Origin: Chelydra serpentina
Lineage: Eukaryota > Chordata > Testudines > Chelydridae
Direction of reading: 5' to 3'
Assembly (NCBI GenBank): GCA_037349315.1
Contig: JBAIAC010000033.1
Coordinates: 14,588,001 to 14,652,000, forward strand
Length of the DNA: 64,000 bases
How positions within the stretch are numbered: the first letter of the stretch is position 1; each line of letters opens with the position of its first letter. Made by a program: the position numbers and the translations under genes. Shown here piece after piece: positions 1-13,152 of this stretch. A model generated the notes under the pieces. That model did not search any database, was not told where the DNA came from, and saw only the letters and a list, made by a program, of their open reading frames with translations.

Positions 1-1235
1 TTTCTAGGCTGAGTTTTGAATGTTCCCATCTATTGAATTAACCCTGGACATGTTAGAGAAAACTGCCTATTTAGTTTTTAGACTGCTGTTACCTTCAGGG
101 ATTTTAAAGCTTTTGCTGAAGGTTTTGCTCTTACTAGTAAGTGCCAGTACAACCCAGGGTTATTCAGTGGCTGTTAGATCTGTTTTAAGGCTGAGTTTCT
201 GCTGTTTTGGTGAGATTTCTCAAAGATGGGTCAGAGGCCCAGATTTTTGTTTGTCATGGTAAGATGATCATTTTTACATCAGATATTGACTACAGTTAAA
301 GAGAAGGCCATTTTGTTCTTTTGATGTATATTTTAAAGAATACCAGATATTACCAAGTGTTGTGTTTTGTGGGATTTCTCACTTTTCTTTTTATATTTTA
401 AAGTATTTATTATGTTATTTGAAAAGAGAGTAGTTTACACTTTTAATCAAAGGTGAAGCTCCTTTTTAAACACAAAAAAGAGTTTTAAAGAACTTTTTGA
501 TTCACTTGTGCTTTTGTAGCCTTCGGTATATTGATAAGTGTTCAGGTAATTTATCGGCCGATTTAGTTACTTAACTAGTGTAAATGTTAAATTACCATTT
601 TACTCTCTGCATTGTGGCCTCTGGTAAATCCTTAATAACTGTAACATATGCCTCAGGCAGAGCTGTGCATTATGTATGCTCTTTGTAAATAGAATTCATT
701 GAGTTTATGAAGCCATTGACAGACATTCATCATTTTGTTCATTAAACTTGTCTGTGACATCCGGCAAATTGATGTTAACTGGAAATATTCTTTGATAGTT
801 CTAGCACAACTCGGCCATTTTGCCTGAGGAGAGAGAAATGTTGTATAACGCATGTCCCAAATTACAAGGGTGAGACTTCTTTGTTTTAATAAATAAATAA
901 ATTAGCATGTGACAAGTTTTTTTTGTTTTTTTTTTAAACTCATGTATGTAAGCAACTGAGTGGCTCAGCTGTCAAACAGATTTATCATTGATCTCCAATA
1001 GAGGCTGAAAATGGACACACATAGTATTTCAACCTATCTGTGCCAGGAAAGCAACTTGTCCATTTCACTTTACTGAACTGTTGTAAAAATTGGCATACCC
1101 CAAGTACACAGTTCTCCACATACAATGGGTAACACAACTAGGAAGTAGGAGTTTTTATTGTGAGGAAGTTACATTAAATTGTCTGGTTGCCCCTGAAAGC
1201 AAACTGAATATAAAAAAATAAATAAAAATAAATAA
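1..1235. other. no feature recognised
   Basis: AT-rich intronic sequence. Short frames are not conserved-looking and have no domain signature. Confidence 0.6.
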
Positions 1236-1438
1236 ATAAAATGGAGATATGCCAATCTCCTAGAACTGGAACAACCTGAAAGGTCATCAAGTCCAGTCCC
1301 CTGCCTTCACTAGCAGGACCAAGTACTGTCCCCTGACAGATTTTTGCCCCAGATCCCTAAATGGCCCCCTCAAGGATTGAACTCACAACCCTGGGTTTAG
1401 CAGGCCAATGCTCAAACCACTGAGCTATCCCTCCCGCT
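1236..1438 (-). mobile_element. tRNA-derived SINE with CR1-like tail (turtle type)
   Basis: Read on the minus strand it begins with GGAGGGATAGCTCAGTGG (box A region), has a box-B-like GAGTTCAATCC, and ends with the CR1-type segment around GACTGGACTTGATGACC. It is the same family as the copy at 36012, in opposite orientation. This structure is known from cryptodiran turtle SINEs mobilised by CR1 LINEs. Confidence 0.88.
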
Positions 1439-3854
1439 CTTTTTTAAGAGAAAATTATATCCAGCCTTTTTGTTGCGAGAGTGCTTTTTTATAGAACCGG
1501 TTAGTAGAATGAATCTTTTTGTTTGCAGTTGATTTTAGATGTTGCTTTTATATATCTAAATGTCAGGAGTTATTGGGTGCACTAAATGCTTGAAGGAGCA
1601 GACATTGATACAATGCTCAGGCAGTTAGCTGTGAGAGTTCTATTAATGTTAATGGGAGTTCCATGGCTAATTCCCAGCACATGGCACTGAATATTTACCT
1701 CCAACTGTCTATGATAATCTCCTTTATGATACCTGACATTGCTTATTACTGGCTGACATAAAAACGATACTGTGCATGACTGAGTGATTTGCTGACAGGC
1801 TTCATAATGTTTGTTGTAGTTGGCCATGCAAATTGCCTCTTAAAATTACTCTAAGCTTGGTATAACAGTATCTCATTCATTTTGGTCCTGGGCTCCCAGT
1901 GTGAAAAGGCCCTGCTTATAACACCTGCTTGACTGTTTGATTCTTGTGAGTAGCTATCTTGAGGGTGCTAACAGGATATGGGCCTACTGGCGCTAGTGTT
2001 CCTATTATCTTACTTGAAACAGACTGTATCTGAGATTCAGGTCAGAATTAAAATGATTAATAATTAAAAATATAACTGAGTGAAATACTTACCAGTTGGT
2101 CAGAGATTATTGTGTATTTTATATTATCATTAAGAAAAGTGACTATCCAAAATGTCCACTATGCTTTTTTTTTAAACTAATAGGAGAGCAGTTGGCCCTT
2201 TTAAAATATATTGTATCCCACTGCATAATAGTTCACTGGATTAAATGAATGTATTGATTTCTGCTTCTTTAGTGACACACATTTATGAGCAGTTTCTTTG
2301 GCACCATAGCCACATGTCAAAGGTCATAACTTTCCTTCACTGTGGAAGAATAAAAGCTTTCAGATGGTGAATCCCTGAAATCCACACAGTGGCCTTTTGC
2401 TTTTTTGTTTTTGTGCATGGAATTACTCGGGCAGCCTGATTTTAAAAAAACAAACAAACAAAACTATTGAGCTATTATAAATTAACAGTGGAAAACTTTT
2501 TTCCTCTGTGTAAACGAAGGGAATCTAATCTAGTAACAGGTCCCATTATGAGACATATTGTGGTATACTAAATATTGATCATTTTTATGCAGAAACAAAG
2601 CTGTTTTAAGAATAACAGTCCATATTTTCCATCATTTCATGAGGAATTTCACTGCCAATCTTAGTCACAAACGATTGTTTCAAAGACCAGATAGAAATTA
2701 TTTTCCGGATTAGACATGCTATTTTTTTCTTTTAGTGGCTTGTCAAAGATAATATATTGCATTTTGTGCACCAGAGATGACATGCACCAGAGATGATGTT
2801 AGAGGTAGATCCCACTGTAAGTATGAAAAACGAACTCTGCAGATCTAGAAAAGCTCCTGTGTCCCTATATTCCAAGGCTGTGCCTTGAGTTTAGCTTAAT
2901 TTTATATAATATTGATAGTTGCTTTATTGTCCTCCTTTATCCCTTAGTGAGTGTCTCTTGGTTTTTGGGTCAGGGCAAGACATGAAGCTATATGGAGGGT
3001 ATCACGATGAAGCTACTTGAAAAGAAGCTGCAGTGTAATATAAAGAATTCTAATCACTACAAGTAATTGCAAATAAGAATTTTTTTAATAAATAATGATT
3101 TTTCTTATGTCTTAAGAAGAATGCAACACTATCCATCTTGCGCTTTAAAATGTATAGAATAGGAAGTAGGAAATGCATAACTACATTTGAATACCTGAGA
3201 AATCAGAACTTTTGAAAATTATTGTAAGGTAAATTCCATCACTTTTTAATTTAACAATTGTTTACAATTCATTTTTTCTAAATTTTAAAAAACAATAGAA
3301 CTAGCTCTACAACAACTCTGAAAATCTCTGATGCTGCAGACCCTTCCTGTGTCTCAGCCTACATGCTATCATAATCAAGCTTCATCAAAATGTCAGCTCC
3401 CACTGAAGTAAAAACATTTGCACCATTAGCAGGGCCATAATGAGCAGCAGATTTTTATGCTAAACTTCCATTAACTGCATCAGGAATTGTGCATGCATGA
3501 TGATGCCAAGAGATACTGAAACAAACTACAGATTTTTCTAAAAAATGATTGGAGAACTCTCTGTTCTTATGTAGTAAGCATTTAGCCTGCTTGTGTATTT
3601 TAACTAATCACAGGTTTTAAAATAATCTTGATGGTTGCCTTCATTTTTTCTTTTTTCTTTATCATTATGCATTATTATTAAAGTGAAAGTAATTACTCTT
3701 ATTATAGGTGGAGCTGGTAATACGTCTATCATTAAAGTTGCCCATTTAGAAGTCCCTGTTTTCAGTTGCTTATAACTTTGCCAAACTACAACCATTTTGG
3801 CTGAAATTTTCCATGCCAGGTGCCTGCCTCAGGCTGAATTTTTTGTTGTTGTTC
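1439..3854. other. no feature recognised
   Basis: Ordinary AT-rich intron. The only local oddity is a doubled ATGACATGCACCAGAGATGA phrase near 2776. Confidence 0.6.
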
Positions 3855-4000
3855 AATCTATTTAGCTTACCACAGAGAAGGTTAAGGGGTGACTTGATTA
3901 CATAGTAAGTATCTATATGGGGAACAAATATTTCATAATGGGCTCATCCATCTAGTAGAGAAAGGTATAGCATGATCCAATCCAATCTCCTGGGCACTCA
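3855..4000 (+). mobile_element. CR1 LINE fragment (ORF2 C-terminal part)
   Basis: The forward translation resembles the [15 protein letters not shown] segment near the CR1 ORF2 C-terminus, followed by a degraded line ending in VEKGI. The same segment occurs in the CR1 at 35845. It is strongly decayed, with no open frame of note. Confidence 0.7.
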
Positions 4001-4547
4001 GTGAATCCCTGCTGGAGTCAGACAGTGAGCAGGAGAAAGCTGCCTGATTCAAATGGGTTGGGGGGTGGTGGTGACTGGAGACCAGGGTGGAGGAGAGAGA
4101 GAGACAGGATAAGGAGGCAAGAGTGGGGAACTAAGACTGGCTAGGCAAGAAGACTTGGACAGAAATGAGAAGGCTGAGTAGTGGAGACTGGACTGGCTAG
4201 ATGAGGGGAATGGGGCTGAGGAGCAAGGGGTGGGGAAGAGACAGGACTGTGACAGGAACAAATTGGAGGGGACGGGGCAGAAGGGGTCAAGCTTGTGTGT
4301 TGGGGGAACAGAAAAATCTGTGGCCACTGGAGCACACTCCCCTCCAGAGTTTGGAGTGGAACCCAAGATTCCTGAGTCTCAACATTTCTCTGTCACCAAA
4401 TATCTGTGAAATCCACTGGGGAAGTGTCCCATCTCTCTCAATGTGGGGCAGCACTAGAGGATGACAACCTGCTACAGGTACTCTGTCAGTTCAGGTGGCA
4501 GAGGTCTGTTTGGTGGAAGTAAAGGTTCCAACCTGCTAATGACCTAT

Positions 4548-4778
4548 CAGTGGTTCTCAAACTTTTGCATTGGTGACCCCTTTCACAGAGCAAACCTCTG
4601 AGTGCGACCCCTCTTATAAGTTAAAAACACTTTTTAAATATATATATTTAACACTTTTATAAATGCTGGAGGTGAAGTGTGGCTTGGGGGTGGAGGTGAT
4701 GGCTCACGAACCCCTCCCCCCCACATAATAACCTTGTGATCCCTTGAGGGGTCACAAGCCCCAGTTTGAGAACCCCAT
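4548..4778. mobile_element. hAT-like non-autonomous element
   Basis: The left end CAGTGGTTCTCAAACTTTTG is mirrored at the right by AGTTTGAGAACCCC, a typical hAT-type terminal inverted repeat. The 231-bp body has no coding capacity. Its 8-bp target duplication is not clear. GC-rich unclassified sequence follows to about 4970. Confidence 0.75.
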
Positions 4779-4799
4779 AACTATGTAAATTCCAGAACC

Positions 4800-4970
4800 C
4801 CTGGAAGGTGAGTTGGGTGCAGGTGGTGGGGCCGGCGGGGAGCTGCCGCTGGGTGCTCAGCAGTGTTCAGGAGGCGGGGGTGGGGATTTGGGGAAGGGGC
4901 AGGGGTGGAGTTGGGGGGGGGGGGCGGGGGCGCGAGCTCCCACCGGCGCCGACAAAAGTCAGCGCCTATG
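4800..4970. other. GC-rich unclassified repeat-like block
   Basis: The + strand is strongly G-rich and includes a run of eleven to twelve G near 4913-4924 and the end GCGCCGACAAAAGTCAGCGCC. Both reading frames stay open only because of base composition. It is probably part of an interspersed repeat, which I could not name. Confidence 0.4.
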
Positions 4971-5696
4971 TACCCAGATACTAACTACAGTGTTGAATGC
5001 CAAAGAAAAACTCCTAGGGAAATTAATAATCCAGAACAGGATTTGAATTGAGTTCAGTAAATAAGACCTGTGGCCACACATTGAACAATGAGGAGAAAAG
5101 AAAATATCGAATACATGCTCATTCAGTGACCACCATCCACTCTGTTTACTGAATGAGGTAGGGATCCTGGGGAAAAAATAGTATGTGACCATGTTATTGG
5201 ACTGTATCATAATCCATATGCACAAGGGGGCCGAATGAAAGTTGCATGGGTAACCTTAATACTGGCATTTCCTAACTTTTGAGTCCTTGACTTTGCGTTC
5301 TTAATGTTTTTAACATAGTTTGGTTGGTGTGTGTGAGTCTGACAGACACGAGACATAGTATAAAAACAAACAGAAACTACATTACTGGAAAATTCTTAGG
5401 CTAGTCACATTCACCAGGAAATTACCTACTGTTGTATCAAATGTGCAAGAATGAATTAATTAATTCAACACATACTTGAACACTAGAGGGAGTTCAGGCA
5501 AGGAGTCAGAGGAAGGGGGGGAGGAAATAACAAGATGGTGGAGAGCTGCTACAAAATGTGAATCTGGTTAAATAAAGGTTTCAGTTTAATCCTCCTGACT
5601 GCTTGATATAGCATATTCAAGATAGCATATTCTAAGGTGGACTGGTATTTAATCACATATGTACAATTCAATTCAAACAATAGCTAGAATTGTGTG

Positions 5697-5867
5697 TTAA
5701 CATGGTTCTTGCTAGCAAGGTGTAAAACACAGTTTCTCAGACCAACATATATGGTGTAGAGCCTCTGGTGTATAGCAAGGTTTTATAAACTGGTTTATAG
5801 CTCAATTCATCCCGGATCTTAAGAAACCCTGTTATGTTAGCACCTTGCTAGCAAGAACCATGTTTAA
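5697..5867. repeat. TTAA-flanked palindromic MITE-like repeat
   Basis: The ends TTAACATGGTTCTTGCTAGC and GCTAGCAAGAACCATGTTTAA are inverted repeats of about 25 bp around a 120-bp middle, and both ends carry TTAA. TTAA duplication is the piggyBac signature, but the terminal bases are not typical of that superfamily, so the class is left open. Confidence 0.6.
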
Positions 5868-6397
5868 GCACCCTTTTGGCGTAGTCAGGGCCTAAATGTT
5901 CTGCTTAAGCATGTTCTGCTTAAGAATGCAGCCATACATTTCTCTGATGTTTTCTGCTGCTTCATATAGCCTTTGCTAGATTTGCAAAATAATCCATATG
6001 GGGAGTCAGATTTTACTGATCTAGAGGAAGAGCTTCTCTTTATAGGTATGGAACGGCTGGTTTTCCCTCACTGTATATATATCAAGGAGAACTTCATTAC
6101 TCCAGTGCAGTTGTCGAGTTGTCCAGAGTGTGTATGGGTTCCGTGGTTTTGACCCACTCCTTCATGTGTTGGGCTGCCTTCTCCCCACTTCTCTCATATT
6201 TAGTTCCCTTCCAGAAATACGGCAGTTGTTCTGTGCAGAGGAGGACACTTAATCTCTTCCAAAACACCCTCCTTCCCTGTTCCTAGGATGGTACCAGTTC
6301 AATAACTGTTTTTGTAGATAATTTCTGAAGTGCGCTCCCCTATATTGCAGCACATAGCTAGAGATCCACCAAGTTGTTGTGCCAGCCCAGTCCTGCC

Positions 6398-6420
6398 TTT
6401 TTTTTTTTTTTTTTTTTTGT
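6398..6420. repeat. poly(T) tract
   Basis: A homopolymer of about 22 T lies just before the MIR copy. No retroposon body could be assigned to it. Confidence 0.85.
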
Positions 6421-6454
6421 AATAAAGGACAGCTGATCTTTTGGCATGAGCACA

Positions 6455-6625
6455 GAATTCAGGCCTGGAATTTTTTTCTGGTTTGCCACATTCCCTGTGT
6501 AACTCTTGGACCAGTCACTTAACCTCTTGGAGCTCTGTTTCCCCATCTATAAATCGACGATGATGATTATTTGCTGAACTCACTGGAGTGTTGGGAGGCT
6601 GAATTCAGTTTGAAGTTCAAAGGAT
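6455..6625 (+). mobile_element. MIR-type (CORE-SINE) fossil
   Basis: The string GACCAGTCACTTAACCTCTT followed by TTTCCCCATCTATAAAT and GATGATGATTATTTGCTGAA follows the middle of the MIR consensus (TGGGCAAGTCACTTAACCTC ... TTTCCTCATCTGTAAAAT). MIR/CORE-SINEs are ancient and shared across amniotes. The 5' tRNA-like head is not recognisable here. Confidence 0.8.
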
Positions 6626-7916
6626 TATTTTATTTATAATAATTATTCCCTTCCTTGCTATTTGGTGACCAGTGAATTCTACGCTGTTTTGTATTTACCT
6701 AAATAAAAGTAGCTTGGCCTTTCATGAACTCACAACAGGAAAAGATGCAGACCACCTGAAACAATAATATCTGCAGTAGAATATTTTGAGAACTTTAAAT
6801 AACCAGGGGTGACTGTTTCCAGGGCAGCAAAACTGACCTTTGGGTCCCAGAAGCCGGCTATTCATAGAGGCAAAGCTTTTGTCCTGCTTTGACCAGTGGT
6901 CAGTGAACTCTGGCAGGCCTTTCGGTTCACCATCTTGGCCATACACTAGCAGCTGGTGATTGATTCATTTAACTGTCCAGATTCACATTCTTCTGTCAAG
7001 GACTTGTCAAGGGAGAAAAAGGTTCTATGGAGGGCTATTCATTTTACTAAAAGGAAAGGGATGCATTATATGACTGAGTGGATTACTTTTGGGTCAGAAG
7101 AATTCCTGCATTGCTCTGTTTTAATTTGGCCTTCAATCAGAGAGGGATTTAGGTTTTTATCAGCACGATGTGTTGCTCGTGAAGAGGACAGATTGTTTCA
7201 AATCCAGCAATGCAATAGCTTGTTTTCCAGTGTGACTCTCATTCCCTGAGCTCATAGGCTTCTGCCTGTGAGTCTGTAGATATTTTTTTATTTTTGTTTA
7301 GGGCATGCATATAGTTTCCCCTCTGCTTTTTTGGTTAGGTGGTGTGGCAGAGAGGCTGGCAGACATTTGTTAAAATGACATTACAACCAGTTTTTAAAAT
7401 GCATGTTGTACAAAAATTAATCCCGACAACACCCTTTAGATATAATGCTGATGGGTGCCAAAGAAAAACCAAAGGCAAGTAAAAGCAAATGAGTATTCCT
7501 CTCAATTTCAGAAATGGAGAAAACTGAAATGAGAGTAAACAGCTCAGTGTCCAACACGACACCTAACAAATAAGCTTCGTTACCTCACACAATACAGGTA
7601 GTCAGTTGCAAAGTTGTGAGTAGAACTCAAAAGCTTCTGGTATCAAGGTCCGTGATGCAGTCGCTAAATCCTGTGTTCTTGTGAGGTATTTTAGACTTCG
7701 ATGTATAACCAAGCATTTGTGAATAACCAAGTAGTCAAGTACTGTATTCTTTTTAGACGAAAAGGGCCATACATTTCCATGTTCTACTGGACTTCATTAT
7801 TATCACCCTTGGAAACTGATTTTAGGTATCAAAGGGGATACCTCTCCCCACCCCCATAGTACTGTTAGTTTCTTTGCTCAGTCTTCCCTTCAGCTGTGTC
7901 CTATTTCTTTGAGCAA

Positions 7917-7952
<36 letters not shown>

Positions 7953-9680
7953 AGGGTCATTATAAACTTCTGAGGAATGAAGCATGTTGCTTGGCTCCTT
8001 CCACTGGAAATAATAGGCATTAAAGAGCAGATCCCTCCAGTTAACCTTCTGTCTCTGTTTGAATGAACATGACAGGCTGCAGCAGATGAAATATGACCTA
8101 CAAGTTTCTTTTACTTAACTCATATAAACTATGTATTGTTTTGATTTGGCTTATTGAATGTATTATGAGGGATTTCTGACTGGCTTTAGGCCAAGATGTT
8201 ACTCTTAGAAATACAAGTTTATAATTTATAAGAAACTGTATAGGGGATGTTATTTGGTCTGTTGTGCTTCTCTCTCTCTCTCCCTCCAGGTCAAAGGGGT
8301 TTTATACTTGTTGAGATAAATGAGTGATATAGCTATCTTCTGAGTGTAAGGGAGGAAGGCACTCTGGGATAACCTCGCCTTGCTGAACTCTTCTCTGTTA
8401 TGATTTTCTTTTATAATTGTGTCAGGAAATCTGGGCTAAGTATAACAGCCTATGCTGCACAGAGCTCCTTTAGCGCATTGACAATCCCCTCACTGAAGCC
8501 TGGAAATCTTGTTTTGATCTTATAATACAGAGAATAACAATAATACATGTTCCCATGCATTGATTCCTTTTGCCTGTACTTGATTCTTTTAGGCAGGAGA
8601 ATAATAGCCTTCAAGAGAGCTGATTGTTGGCTCCTCTGTGTTGCAGATAACATTACCTAGGCGCCTATCTGGTAGCTTCAGTTTATGGCCTTGCATTGGA
8701 GATACAGAATGAGCTCTTGAAAATCGGGGAGGAGGGGGAGGGAGAAAGGAGACTGAAAATTCTCCAGTAGGTAAATGGCCTGATTTGCTAGAGGTTTAAT
8801 TGCTCTATGCACATTCCAGTGTGTAAAAACATTGCATTTAGCGATGGTATTTATTTTGCATTGAGCATATAAATAATAGAGTAATCTGATGTATTAGCTA
8901 TATAAAACATAGGCAAAGCAAGACCGTGTACTGTGTGGTTGGGCACTCTGGTTTCTGCCATAGGCTCACTGGAAATGACTATTGCCAGTCCTAACTATTA
9001 AAGAAAATTATGCGATGGGTTTAAAAATAATACATTTGGGGTTCTTTTTATTTGCCTTTTGTTTTTTAAACCTTTCAGGTGCACTGAGGTCACATTCTCA
9101 AGCTTTTCTCCATACCCATTGGGGCTAGACATATTCTTTTCCTAAAAAACCCCCAAAAGCAGAGATTGCCATGGAATCAAAGGATTCCAGGAATTGCAGC
9201 TTTCCGAAGAAAATGAAATAATGTGAGACTCTCGATAAAAATCTCAAGAGTTGGCAACACTGGCAACAAATTTCAAATTGGAGGATTCTGTTGAATTAGC
9301 AATATGAAGGTGTCTAAACCAGTCATTTCAGTATTCCTTGCGCTATTTATTTTTGCTATTCCATTTGTGTTTTGTCACTGCTCCCACATATTCAGTCTTC
9401 TGCAGGTTTTGTATTAATAGCACATGACTGCACTGTTGTAGTTGTCACAGAGAAAGCAGTTGGCTCTGGAAGATGGTTAGGACTGTTGGTAGCCAGGAAG
9501 GAAGTGGAGGCAATTTTTTGGTTCTGAAGAGGGAATGCATCTCCTCTTTTCTCTCCCCCTTGTGGGAGCAGCAATGTTGACATTTGGGATGAGGGCTTGA
9601 ATTCCTAGTTTCCCTCCCCAGCAACCTTTCACAGAGACCAGTGTCCCCATCCGAAATATCTGCTGTTTCGCAGTGTGTGT
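6626..9680. other. no feature recognised apart from a poly(T) tract
   Basis: Ordinary intron sequence. A frame of 97 codons at 6956-7249 and one of 105 codons on the minus strand at 9477-9794 show no domain, and the latter runs into CR1 sequence. Confidence 0.6.
7922..7948. repeat. poly(T) tract
   Basis: A homopolymer of about 27 T stands in otherwise ordinary intron sequence. No adjoining retroposon was recognised. Confidence 0.9.
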
Positions 9681-10685
9681 TCTATGATTATAGAAAATTA
9701 GGGTTGGAAGAGACCTCAGGAGGCCATTTAATCCAACCCTCTGCTCAAAGCAGGACCAATCCCAACTAAACCATCCCAGCCAGGGCTTTGTCAAGCCAGG
9801 CCTTAAAAACCTCTAAGGATGGAGATTCCACCACCTCCCATTCCAGTGCTTCACCACCCTCCTAGTGAAATAGTTTTTCCTAATACCCAACCTAGACCTC
9901 CCTCACTACAACTTGAGACCATTGCTTTTTTTCTGTTGTCTGCCACCACTGAGAACAGCCTAGCTCTATCCTCTTTGGAACCCCCCTTCAGGTAGTTGAA
10001 GGCTATCAAATCCCCCCTCAGTCTTCTCTTCTGCAGACTAAATAGCCCCAGTTCCCTCAGCCTGTCCTCATAAGTCATGTGCCCCAGCCCCCTAATAATT
10101 TTCATTGCCCTCCGCTGGACTCACTCTAATTTGTCTGCATCCTTTCTGTACTGGAGGGCCCAAAACTGGATGCAATATCTACTGGCAATGCTCCTACTAA
10201 TGCAGCCCAATATGTCCTTAGCCTTCTTGGCAACAAGGGCACACTGTTGACTCATATCCAGCTTCTCGTCCACTGTAATCCCCAGGTCCTTTTCTGCAGA
10301 ACTTCCGCTTAGCCAGTTGGTCCCCAGCCTGTAGCAGTGCATAGGATTCTTCCGTCCTAAGTGCAGGCCTCTGCACTTGTCCTTGTTGAACCTCATCAGA
10401 TTTCTTTTGGCCCAGTCCTCTAATTTGTGTAGGCCACTCTGGACCCTGTCCCTACCCTTCAGCGTATTTACCTCTCCCCCCCAGCTTAGTGTCATCCGCA
10501 AACTTGCTGAGGGTGCAATCCACCCCATCATCCAGATAATTAATGAAGATGTTGAACAAAACTGGCCCCAGAACCAATCCCTGGGGCACTCCGTTGGTAC
10601 CGCTGCCAACTAGACATCGAGCCATTTATCACTACGTGTTGAGCCCGACGATCTAGCCAGTTTTCTATCCATGATAGCAATGGGC
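9681..10685 (-). mobile_element. CR1 LINE, 5'-truncated, minus strand
   Basis: The low-coordinate end carries the CR1 3' end in reverse (GGGTTGGAAGAGACCTCAGG). Minus-strand frames at 9851-10105 and 10121-10609 read the C-terminal part of CR1 ORF2, including [33 protein letters not shown] and MSQQCALVAKKAKDILGC. The element is cut within the reverse transcriptase region and has frameshifts, so it is inactive. Confidence 0.93.
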
Positions 10686-10752
10686 ATTGTTCAGATCTCT
10701 CAGAGCTAATGTTTCAGGCTCTTTGAAGGTTCAGGAAGACATCACCACCCTC

Positions 10753-11023
10753 TGGGCATGTCTACGCTTAAAACGCTGCATTGGCGCAGCTGAACCTGTA
10801 GCGCTTTAATGAAGATGCTCTAAACCAACTGGAGAGAGCTCTCCTGTTGGCTTATTTAATCTATCCCCCCAAAAGATGGTAGTGGGAAGCTCTCTCACCG
10901 ACAAAGCACTATCTGCAAAGGGGGTTAGGTCAGCGTAACTTCATTGCTCAAGGGTGTGGATCTTTCATACCCCTGAGCGACACAGTTATACCGATATAGA
11001 TCTATAGTGTAGACCAGACCTTA
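10753..11023. mobile_element. Harbinger-like MITE (TGTCTACAC-type ends)
   Basis: The left end GGGCATGTCTACGCTT and right end AGTGTAGACCAGACCTTAG are imperfect inverted repeats of the family that recurs through the window. The right end carries TTA, fitting the 3-bp TTA/TAA duplication of PIF/Harbinger elements. Internal hairpin-forming segments (GAGAGCTCTC) are typical of the family. Confidence 0.7.
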
Positions 11024-11277
11024 GTGTAGATGGAAACTTACAACTCAGATGGAAGGGAAGGGTCTTATGGCAGATTGCATGCCTGTGGAAAGCTTAGGGC
11101 CTAGGTTTTGTCGTACACTGTTCCTAGTATTGCTATGCATTGATTGATGAGCTAGGGTGCAGTGTGGTGTTGAGAGGGCAGTGCAATCTCTTTAACTTAG
11201 TTTCATTTTATTTGTGGTCAGCAGTGGCTTGCTTTTCATTTTTTGGTTTTGTATTTTTTAAGACACACAACACAGAT

Positions 11278-11599
11278 CAGTGGTCTCCAAACTGGGGTGC
11301 GCGAGATGATCCCAGGGGGTGCGCGGCAGCAGGAGCGCCACCGGACGGCACTCCGCCATTCTTTTTCTTCGGCGGCAGCTCTGCACGTCTTCCGGGGCAC
11401 AACGACAATGATTGAGCTGCCGCCGAAGACAGCCATGGGATGTTGGCGGCAGCTCAAGGTGCTGCCGCTGTTTCTGCACCAATTCGGCGGAGGGTCCTTC
11501 CTCGGCGGCAGTTGTCTTCTTCAGTCGGCGGCGCGTCTGCGGTAGGTCTTCTGCTCTTCACCCTGGGGGTGTGCGAGCCAAAACGTTTGGAGACCCCTG
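11278..11599. mobile_element. hAT-like non-autonomous element, GC-rich
   Basis: The ends CAGTGGTCTCCAAACTGGGG and CGTTTGGAGACCCCTG form a hAT-type terminal inverted repeat around a body rich in CGGCGGCAGCT motifs. Target duplications are not clear by eye. Open frames here on both strands are composition artefacts. Confidence 0.75.
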
Positions 11600-13152
11600 C
11601 AGTAGAGGACTGATCCTTATATGATTGGCATCAATAGCAAAACTCTCATTTATTTCAGTGGGAGCAGCATAAGGCCTTTGAGTAATATATTAAGTTCATG
11701 CTGCTTAACATTAAAATTGCGTCTTCTGTGTTACACGTACTGACTTTTGTTGTATGGTTTGCTTGCTCTATCCTTTTGAGTTATCCTTCTGGGTAACCAG
11801 AGAATCTCAGTGGAAGAGCTGAAAACTGGCTGCAATTCTTGTGTTGGGTGATCTGAAATTAGGATAGTAATGAAGTTATATGCATTTTGTTAGAAAATTT
11901 TGCTTGTGGTCCCATCCTTCTGTTGATGCTCCAAAGTATAAGATTGCACGGAACATTCCTCACACAACAGTCCAGCTATTAAGACAAATTAATTCTGTAT
12001 GGAATGACAACAAGCCCAAAGAAAGGCATTTTGTAGGATTAAGCATCAGTGCTAGAAGGCATAATTGCTTGGCAAACTGCTGAAGGAAAAGCAGCCCTTG
12101 CACAAGGGAAATCAGTGCATTCTTCTTTCTCCTGAATGCACAGCAGCCACACAAGTTGAATGGCTTTGAAGCTGCTTACTGTGCACCTTTTCTATACTAT
12201 TTCCTGCATTTCTTGTCTGCAGAGGAGCTGAGGGGAACCTGATAAGTATGTTAGCATTTATTGCGCATTTCTATGACCACACACTGTTGTCTGGATGATA
12301 GATAAGCTGAGAAGGGAAAAACCCAGCTCGGATGCCTTAAAAAGTGAGAAGATCAAATCTCACTTGTTGGCTTACATGATTCAATGGAGTATATTATCTG
12401 CACTAGCAACAAACTGCTGAATGTATGGAGCCAAAAACTTCCAAGCCTTCACCCATCCCTTTCTTTAAGGTGACGACATATGCCCAAGCGTATGCTTGAT
12501 CAGTTGGAAAATGTGTTGGTGGTATACATCTTACTGCATAGTAATATCAGAAGCATGGCATCTCGGTGTGTAGTAATGTGCTAGCCATAGTTACTTGAAT
12601 AATTTACAGGCCAGTTACAAATGGGGACGATTATTACAATTAGCAGTAAATTGCTGTCTGTGTTGGGATGGTATTGAACTCAGCTAGTTTTGATTAGGAA
12701 AAACACAGGGGTATCTGTGTGTATTATTTCTGTACTTTACCCATTTCACAGATTGGAAGTATTAGTGATAAATCTTGCACCTAAGTATTAATTCAGGAAC
12801 CTATTCTGAATCTGAACCTAAAAATAGCTGATGTGCAAAAGAGGAAAGGGTAAAAGAAATGTAAAGACTAAAATTGTTCCTCAAATCTCTTGTTATGGAT
12901 CTTAATTTTTTTATTTCAGGAAATGTTACTAGGACTCTGTTTAAGGGTTCCTTTATTTCTTTATGTACATTCATCTGGGCTAAGATCCCGTTTATGATGG
13001 CGATATGTTAAAATATCACAAATTTCAAATAATCTTTATTTTATCCAGTGATGGAAGAGGTCAACAAACTTTAGAAAATCCTTTGTAAGAATTAGAAACT
13101 ACCTGAAACTGGTAATGTTTGTCAATCTGCCTGTAATTATCCTTAAAGTTGT
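11600..13152. other. no feature recognised
   Basis: Intronic sequence between a hAT element and the 13.5-kb nested elements. Nothing distinctive was seen. Confidence 0.6.

Noticed and set aside
4049..4366. Ser/Pro-rich 105-codon minus-strand frame
   Set aside because: It lies in purine-rich (GGGGA-type) sequence, giving biased composition and no domain.
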